Below, piece after piece: positions 59,291 to 64,000 of a stretch of DNA of 64,000 nucleotides. Under the pieces are notes generated by a model. The model saw only the letters and a program-made list of their open reading frames with translations, was not told where the DNA came from and did not search any database. Origin of the DNA: Proruminimicrobium sp964487915. Lineage in GTDB: Bacteria > Elusimicrobiota > Endomicrobiia > Endomicrobiales > Endomicrobiaceae. Within the stretch, counting starts at the first letter, position 1. Every line of letters starts with the position of its first letter. The DNA is taken from positions 124,001-188,000 of the forward strand of contig CAZASN010000002.1 in assembly GCA_964487915.1 (NCBI GenBank). Reading direction: 5' to 3'. The translations under genes and the position numbers were made by a program.

Positions 59291-60214
59291 TTATAATCTT
59301 TTGGCCGCGAAAATAACGGCTTCTTTCATTGAAGAAATATCGGCTTTATTTTTTCCGGCGATATCAAAAGCCGTTCCGTGTCCGGGCGAGGTTCTTACAA
59401 ACGGAAGCCCCGCGGTTACATTTATTATTTTTTTGGCGTTGATTGTTTTAAGAGGAATCATTATCTGGTCGTGGTACATCCCGACTATCAAATCGTAATT
59501 TTTTTCGTTAACCGCAGCCCATACGGCGTCAGGCGCGACGGGTCCGCAAATATTATATTTTTCTTTTTTAAGCTGTTTTACCGCCGGTATTATAATTTCT
59601 TTTTCTTCCGTTCCCAAAATTCCGTTATCGCCCGCATGCGGATTTAAAGAACAAACTTTTATATCGGGATTTTTTTTATAACGGCTTAAAAAAGCAGCGG
59701 CCGTTTTTATTGTTGAAATGATATTTTTTTTTGTCAGATTATCCGAAATTTTATTTAAAGGCAGATGCCTTGTAACCATTACGCAGCTGATTTTTCCGCA
59801 AATCATCATCATACAGTAATTTTTTGTATTTGTAAGTTCCGCCAAAAATTCCGTATGGCCCGGCGCTTTCAGTCCGGCAAGTTTGAACGATTCTTTTGAT
59901 ACCGGGGCTGTTACGAGCGACTGCGTCAATCCTTTCATACACCATTGAGAGGCTTCTTTAATCGCGCTGCAGGCGGCTAATCCCGATATTTTTGACGGTT
60001 TGCCGATGGCAATATTTTGGTTAAAATTTGAGGAATATACGAATTGCGCCGCGATTTTATTATTTTTTGTATATTTTTCTATAATTTTTTTATCGCCGAA
60101 AACAACAGGGCTGCAAACCCGTTGAACTTCCAAGGAGTTTACAGCCCTGAAAACTATTTCCGGCCCGATTCCGGCCGGATCTCCGATCGTTATCGCTACT
60201 TTCGGTTTAAACAT
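59291..60214 (-). CDS. pdxA: 4-hydroxythreonine-4-phosphate dehydrogenase
   Basis: A 307-residue NAD-dependent enzyme of pyridoxal 5'-phosphate synthesis. KVAITIGDPAGIGPEIV opens the protein, SCVMVTRHLPL and SLNPHAGDNGILGTEEKEII carry metal-binding histidines, and MYHDQIMIPLK with FVRTSPGHGTAFDIAGKNKA completes the active site. All PdxA signatures are in order and the length is normal for the shorter form. The start at 60214 is 6 bases after the SurA-like gene stop. It is the last gene of the operon reaching from 63760. Alternatives include PdxA2-type enzymes acting on other 4-phospho-hydroxyacids. Confidence 0.94.
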   Translation of the reverse strand: MFKPKVAITIGDPAGIGPEIVFRAVNSLEVQRVCSPVVFGDKKIIEKYTKNNKIAAQFVYSSNFNQNIAIGKPSKISGLAACSAIKEASQWCMKGLTQSLVTAPVSKESFKLAGLKAPGHTEFLAELTNTKNYCMMMICGKISCVMVTRHLPLNKISDNLTKKNIISTIKTAAAFLSRYKKNPDIKVCSLNPHAGDNGILGTEEKEIIIPAVKQLKKEKYNICGPVAPDAVWAAVNEKNYDLIVGMYHDQIMIPLKTINAKKIINVTAGLPFVRTSPGHGTAFDIAGKNKADISSMKEAVIFAAKRL

Positions 60215-60220
60215 TAAAAA

Positions 60221-61273
60221 TTACCAGATCTGGTTAATTTTTATGCTTGCTTTTGCTCTTAATTCCGCTATCCATACGTCATAAGCTTTTTTCATATTCT
60301 GCTGGTACAAAACTTCTCCCAAATCTTTCTTTACGTCGTCAAACGTAAATACGGAAGCCGCTTTCTTTTCTTCAACTCTTAAGAAATGATATCCGAAATC
60401 CGTTTTTACCGCGTCTTTCGTCCATTCTCCGACGTTTAAATTAAAAACAACGCCGTCTATTTCTTTTGCGAGGTCTCCCTTAACGACAAGGCCCATATCG
60501 CCTTTTCTCTGTTTTAAAATATTGTCTTCTGAATATTTTTCAGATAAATCCGCAAAACTTATCTGTCCTTTAAGAAGTTCTTTTTTTATGTTTGCTACTC
60601 TGTTCTGCGCGGCTTTCAGTTCTTCCGGAGTCGAGTTTTTAGGGCATTTTACGAATATCTGTCTAAGTCTTACCTGTTCGGCCGACATTCTTTTTAAAAG
60701 GTTCGCCACATAAGCTACAACTTCTTCGTCCTGAGGGGCAAGGCCTAATTTTTCGCCGGCCATTTTCTTTCTTACGTTATCGTAAAATTTCTTTACATCG
60801 TCTTCGGAAGGCTGTTTTACTTTTGATTTCATTACGCCTTCAATAAATCTCATGCTCATCAATTGTTCTTCAAGTTTCTTTTCAAACTGTATCTGAGTTA
60901 AGCCTTCTTTTTTTAACTCTTCGGTAAAAGCCGCTTCGGTCGGGAATCTTTTTTTGACCTGAAGCAAAGCTTCGTCAATTTCTCTTTTTACGATTTTAAT
61001 TTTTGACTTTTTCGCTTCCTGAATCAAAAGCATCTGATTGACTTTTTCTTCAAGAATTTTATTTTTTAATTCATTCAGTTTAGCTTCTGTCTGTTCGCTC
61101 GCCGGCATCGCCATTCTCTGCTGTTCAATTATGGGGGCGGCTATCTTATTATATTCCGAACTCATTAAAGGCTCGCCGTTTACTACGGCCAGCGTTTTAT
61201 CCACGGCTTCCTGAGCCAAAACTGCGCCTGACGTTATTGCCAATACCAATAAACCAAACAACGCTTTCTTCAT
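60221..61273 (-). CDS. SurA/PrsA-like periplasmic peptidyl-prolyl isomerase
   Basis: A 350-residue parvulin with a signal peptide (MKKALFGLLVLAITSGAVLAQ). SurA-like N-terminal residues ~25-190 (LAVVNGEPLMSSEYNKIAAPI; NQMLLIQEAKKSKIKI; EAFTEELKKEGLT-like segment) form the chaperone part. The PpiC domain is ~195-310: VRLRQIFVKCPKNSTPEELKAAQNR, ADLSEKYSEDN, RKGDMGLVVKGDLAKEI, VGEWTKDAVKTDFGYHFLRVEEK. It should fold outer-membrane proteins in the periplasm. It follows the second parvulin gene by 13 bases, and the pair likely serves the barrel proteins PorV-TPR and 12816. Confidence 0.9.
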   Translation of the reverse strand: MKKALFGLLVLAITSGAVLAQEAVDKTLAVVNGEPLMSSEYNKIAAPIIEQQRMAMPASEQTEAKLNELKNKILEEKVNQMLLIQEAKKSKIKIVKREIDEALLQVKKRFPTEAAFTEELKKEGLTQIQFEKKLEEQLMSMRFIEGVMKSKVKQPSEDDVKKFYDNVRKKMAGEKLGLAPQDEEVVAYVANLLKRMSAEQVRLRQIFVKCPKNSTPEELKAAQNRVANIKKELLKGQISFADLSEKYSEDNILKQRKGDMGLVVKGDLAKEIDGVVFNLNVGEWTKDAVKTDFGYHFLRVEEKKAASVFTFDDVKKDLGEVLYQQNMKKAYDVWIAELRAKASIKINQIW

Positions 61274-61286
61274 TTTTATCTCCTTT

Positions 61287-62207
61287 TTAGTTGGTGAATT
61301 TGCCTAAAATTTCATCTTTATTTTCATCGTTAGCCGGCGCTTCTTCGCGGTTTTTTATGCCGTTGAGTTTGGCGTAATCAACCGTAACGTTTAGCGTTTT
61401 CTTTTTGTCGTCAAACCAGCCTTCAAATTTTGTTTTGGCGAGGAATTTCTTAATTTCCGCTTTTGCCTGTTCTTCCGGCACCGCAGGCAGTTTTTCTTCG
61501 GATACTTTTGTTATTATATGGAATCCGAAAGGAGTTTCTATTACTTCGGAAATCTCTCCGGTTTTAAGATTAAACACGGCCTTTTCAAATTCGGGAACAA
61601 GCTCTCCTTTTCTGAAAGGTCCGATAAGTCCGCCCTTTTCCGCGGAAATTCTGTCGGTGGACACTTCTTTTGCCACTTTGTCAAAAGATTCTCCGCCTTT
61701 TATTCTTGCAAGAGCGGCGTCGGCGTCTTCTTTGGACTGAACGAGAATATGTTTTGCAACGACGGCGACGGGATTTGTAAAGTCGCTTTTGTTGTCTTCA
61801 TAATATTTATTTATTTCGTCTTCGGTCGGGTTGATTGAAGTCGTCTGCAGATCTTTCAAAAACATTTCCATCAAAAGCCCGTCTTCGTAATCTTTAAACT
61901 GTTTTTTCTGTTCCGCGGCGAAATCTTTTATCGCATTTTTATATTCTTCTTTTTTATTTACTCCCGATTTTTTTGCGTATTCCAAAAGCAGTTTCTCTCT
62001 TACCATAAGGTCTATAAACTGTTTTTTGCCGGGCTCTGTATTTATATAAGACTGATAAGCCGGAGGAGTAGCTTCCATTCTTTCAATAAAATTATTAACC
62101 GTTATGTTTTCATTTCCGACCTTGGCTATAACGTCTTCCTTTTGTTTGCAACCCGCAACCATTAAACAACTTAACAACATCAATACCGCAAAACCGCTGG
62201 CTTTCAT
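61287..62207 (-). CDS. Lipoprotein parvulin (PpiC-type peptidyl-prolyl isomerase)
   Basis: A 306-residue protein. The signal peptide ends in a lipobox (LMVAGCKQKE), so Cys20 should be lipidated. AKVGNENITVNNFIERMEATP and YKNAIKDFAAEQKKQFKDYEDG form the N-terminal helical domain, and the PpiC domain is ~150-250: AKHILVQSKEDADAALARIKGGESFDKVAKEVSTD, KGGLIGPFRKGELVPEFEKAVF and GEISEVIETPFGFHIITKV. It is anchored to a membrane and works like PrsA-type foldases. It is 21 bases after the PqqD-like gene. With its neighbour it gives two parvulins in tandem. Confidence 0.92.
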   Translation of the reverse strand: MKASGFAVLMLLSCLMVAGCKQKEDVIAKVGNENITVNNFIERMEATPPAYQSYINTEPGKKQFIDLMVREKLLLEYAKKSGVNKKEEYKNAIKDFAAEQKKQFKDYEDGLLMEMFLKDLQTTSINPTEDEINKYYEDNKSDFTNPVAVVAKHILVQSKEDADAALARIKGGESFDKVAKEVSTDRISAEKGGLIGPFRKGELVPEFEKAVFNLKTGEISEVIETPFGFHIITKVSEEKLPAVPEEQAKAEIKKFLAKTKFEGWFDDKKKTLNVTVDYAKLNGIKNREEAPANDENKDEILGKFTN

Positions 62208-62227
62208 CTAATTCTCCCGGGAAATCT

Positions 62228-62488
62228 CTATTTTTTTAATTCTATGCACTTGTTTTTTATTAAATCGGATATTATCGCCTTAACGTCTTTTTCTATAATT
62301 TTTCCGTCGCCTTCGTAATCATCCGTAATTTTCTCTATTATTTTTGACTCGTCAAGCCCGCCGTCTATCAGTTTCCAGACAACGCTGCCGGATTCGTTTA
62401 AGTACATCGGGTCTTCTTTCGGAACTACTATTACAATCTCTCCGTCAACCTCCTGCCACAAAACTCCTTTTTTTATAGCATATTTCAT
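62228..62488 (-). CDS. PqqD-like protein (peptide chaperone / RRE fold)
   Basis: I prefer the ATG at 62488, giving 86 residues, as GGGAGG lies 12 bases upstream; a TTG at 62500 directly abuts the GGGAGG. IKKGVLWQEVDGEIVIVVPKED, then MYLNESGSVVWKLIDGGLDESKIIEKITDDYEGDGKIIEKDVKAIISDLIKNKCIELKK is the PqqD layout: a three-strand beta sheet and a winged helical end. PqqD binds precursor peptides for radical SAM maturases and is used as a recognition element in RiPP pathways. No PQQ gene or precursor peptide is nearby. It may chaperone for radical SAM/SPASM enzymes elsewhere. Confidence 0.78.
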   Translation of the reverse strand: MKYAIKKGVLWQEVDGEIVIVVPKEDPMYLNESGSVVWKLIDGGLDESKIIEKITDDYEGDGKIIEKDVKAIISDLIKNKCIELKK

Positions 62489-62515
62489 ATAAAATCTCAA
62501 CCTCCCGTATGCAAA

Positions 62516-63760
62516 TTAATCGGCTTTATTTATTCCGTCGGCTGATGCGTCAATTTTTAAAACCGTAATATCGGCTCTTCTGTTTAAAATTCTTGTTCTT
62601 ATATCCTGGTTCGGCGCAGCCGGTTTTGCTTTTCCGTAGCCTGCCGCCTGAAGTCTTTCGGGAACAATTCCGTTTTTAATAAAAAAATCGTAAACGGCCT
62701 GCGCTCTTTTATTTGAAAGCTCCAAATCATTTTTTGTTTTTTTGCATTCAAAAGAATCGGTATGCCCTTCAATTAAAACGTTATTGGCGGGATATTCTTT
62801 TAAAAGCGCGGTCATGGTTTCAAGCGCTTTCAACCCCGAATCCGTTAAAACGCTGCTTGCCGATTTAAAAAAAACGGTGTCTTTCACCGAAGCCGCCAAA
62901 GCTTTCGGTTTTTCTTTAACCACGATGTCTTCAACGTTGCCCTGCGCGTCGCATTTTATTACCGAAATGCTTTTTGAAAAAACGCTTACGTTGCCGGCGG
63001 TATCGCTTGCGCGAAGCACCGGTTTATATTCTCCGGCGGGAACAAGCCTGTCGTAAATGTCGTCTTTACCGTCCCATGTTATGTTTTGCTGTGCGGCGTT
63101 TTGGAGAGTCCAAGATTTAATCGCCGTATTGTTTTTGGCGTTTAAAATTTGAAGGGTTGTTTTGTTTAAATCAACTCCCGTTTCGTCGCTGATGCTTAAA
63201 GAAAACACGATGTTTTCCAACAGCCTGTCGTCGGATATAACGGCTACGTCCGTAGACGATTTTAACAGCGCAAGAGGAGGAGTAACGTCAACTGTTATAT
63301 TGCCGTCTTCAACGGTAACTTTGTCTTTTTTCCATATTTCAACGGTAAATATATACTTATATTTGCCTTCCGCTATATCTCCGTCTTTTACTCCGTTCCA
63401 CGTTATAACCGGCGGAATGGTTTCTCCGTAAGCGGTGAAAGCGTTTTCTTTTCTTGAATTTATAATGTCAAGCCGCCATTTTTTTACTTTTACGTTTTCA
63501 TCCAAAACCTGTATTTCAAATATAAGTTCTGCCGGCATATTTACGGTATTGCCCGGCGCAAAAAGTTTGTTTTTAAGAGTTATTTTAATAAAATCGGCGC
63601 CTTTATAAACGCCTGTTTTTGTTGAAACGGCGGAATTGTTATTGGCTGTCGTCTGAGGAGGAATCTCCGCAACGGCCGGTATTACCGTTTGCTCGCCGGC
63701 ATAAGCCGAGCCTGCAAATAAACATAATGCGGCGAAAATACAACTTTTAATTTTGTTCAT
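62516..63760 (-). CDS. OmpA-family protein with FlgD-type Ig domains
   Basis: A 414-residue exported protein with a signal peptide (MNKIKSCIFAALCLFAGSAYA). Residues ~60-265 contain two FlgD-like Ig domains: FEIQVLDENVKVKKWRLDIINS and ITWNGVKDGDIAEGKYKYIF, then LQILNAKNNTAIKSWTLQN and ITWDGKDDIYDRLVPAGEYKPVL. The last ~125 residues are the OmpA peptidoglycan-binding domain: DTVFFKSASSVLTDSGLKAL, VLIEGHTDSFECKKT, LSNKRAQAVYDFFI and RLQAAGYGKAKPAAPN, with RNRRADI near the end. It should connect the outer membrane with the cell wall. It heads the operon with PqqD-like, two parvulins and pdxA. Confidence 0.87.
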   Translation of the reverse strand: MNKIKSCIFAALCLFAGSAYAGEQTVIPAVAEIPPQTTANNNSAVSTKTGVYKGADFIKITLKNKLFAPGNTVNMPAELIFEIQVLDENVKVKKWRLDIINSRKENAFTAYGETIPPVITWNGVKDGDIAEGKYKYIFTVEIWKKDKVTVEDGNITVDVTPPLALLKSSTDVAVISDDRLLENIVFSLSISDETGVDLNKTTLQILNAKNNTAIKSWTLQNAAQQNITWDGKDDIYDRLVPAGEYKPVLRASDTAGNVSVFSKSISVIKCDAQGNVEDIVVKEKPKALAASVKDTVFFKSASSVLTDSGLKALETMTALLKEYPANNVLIEGHTDSFECKKTKNDLELSNKRAQAVYDFFIKNGIVPERLQAAGYGKAKPAAPNQDIRTRILNRRADITVLKIDASADGINKAD

Positions 63761-63770
63761 AAAAATGTTT

Positions 63771-63810
63771 TCGGGCCGGAAACGGCTGTTAAAGCCGGTT
63801 TCCGACCCGA
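63771..63810 (-). terminator. Stem-loop between ppdK and the OmpA-family gene
   Basis: A ~17-bp stem (TCGGGCCGGAAACGGCT against AGCCGGTTTCCGACCCGA) with one mismatch, one bulged base and a 5-base loop. It lies 15 bases after the ppdK stop and only 10 bases before the OmpA-family start. The U-tract on the - strand is poor (AAAACATTTTT). Confidence 0.65.
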
Positions 63811-63825
63811 TATAAAAAACTGCTT

Positions 63826-64000
63826 TTATTTTTTCTTTGCTTTAGCCTGTTTTACCGCTGCCTGAGCTGCCGCAAGTCTTGCTATAGGAACTCTGAAAGG
63901 AGAGCAGGAAACATAAGTCAGTCCCGCATTGTGGCAGAATTCAACCGATTTCGGTTCTCCGCCGTGTTCTCCGCAAATACCTATCTTCATGTCTTTTCTC
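63826..64000 (-). CDS. ppdK: Pyruvate, phosphate dikinase, C-terminal end (5' end outside window)
   Basis: The last 57 residues are visible, read on the - strand from the window edge: KIGICGEHGGEPKSVEFC, then AGLTYVSCSPFRVPIARLAAAQ and a lysine-rich end (AVKQAKAKKK). The motif CGEHGGEP holds the catalytic cysteine of the PEP/pyruvate-binding domain of PPDK, and the SCSPFRVP segment is diagnostic. The enzyme interconverts ATP, pyruvate and phosphate with AMP, PEP and pyrophosphate, and is typical of anaerobic, PPi-based glycolysis. Most of the gene, including the swivelling histidine domain, lies beyond 64000. The stop is at 63826-63828. Confidence 0.93.
   Translation of the reverse strand, partial: RKDMKIGICGEHGGEPKSVEFCHNAGLTYVSCSPFRVPIARLAAAQAAVKQAKAKKK

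Overview
The window is a stretch of AT-rich bacterial chromosome that includes the replication origin region. dnaA, dnaN, a DciA-like gene, gyrB and gyrA sit together, AT-rich DNA with DnaA boxes lies between dnaA and dnaN, and parAB lies about 24 kb away. The cell has an outer membrane: there is a Kdo transferase, a heptosyltransferase, a PorV-type barrel, an OmpA-like protein and two parvulin foldases. It looks fermentative and anaerobic: indolepyruvate:ferredoxin oxidoreductase with an aryl-CoA ligase, PPDK, class II aldolase and many radical SAM enzymes. The mix of PorV/TPR, FlgD-type Ig domains and NodU-type carbamoyltransferases, with low GC, suggests Elusimicrobiota, perhaps Endomicrobia. 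That assignment is inference from general knowledge; no marker was compared.

Layout. 1-4598 (+ strand): the end of an HD-GYP gene, a lipoate ligase-like gene, and a short glycan operon (polyprenyl-phosphate sugar-1-P transferase, FAD oxidoreductase, GT4). At 4598/4599 the strand switches with no spacer, and everything from there to 64000 is on the - strand. 4599-10331: FlgD-like protein, PorV-TPR fusion, two response regulators and a histidine kinase. 10407-14730: a small membrane protein with its own near-perfect promoter and terminator, fba, accA, an envelope protein, rsmA. 14788-21301: phosphoesterase, MFS exporter, DUF4416 and LPS-core genes including an acyltransferase/heptosyltransferase fusion. 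21384-25347: recR, dnaX and a secreted protein.

25371-30628 and 33822-41558 are two related accessory modules. Each has one NodU/TobZ-type O-carbamoyltransferase, one cobalamin-binding-type radical SAM enzyme and one CxxxCxxC radical SAM enzyme of the SPASM kind. They flank a PIF1-like helicase and parBA. Three parS-like 16-mers lie in 1.4 kb inside the second module, so the centromere appears to be embedded in it. These modules are the best candidates here for an undescribed pathway, probably making or decorating a carbamoylated glycan or small molecule.

41545-50912: a membrane-fused spermidine synthase-like protein, the ACT/paaK/iorB/iorA operon for aryl-pyruvate oxidation, and two tandem GT39-like membrane proteins. 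50997-59290: gyrA, gyrB, dciA-like, dnaN, oriC region, dnaA. 59291-64000: pdxA, two parvulins, a PqqD-like protein, an OmpA-family protein and the 3' end of ppdK. I found no tRNA, rRNA, CRISPR array, insertion sequence or clear pseudogene.
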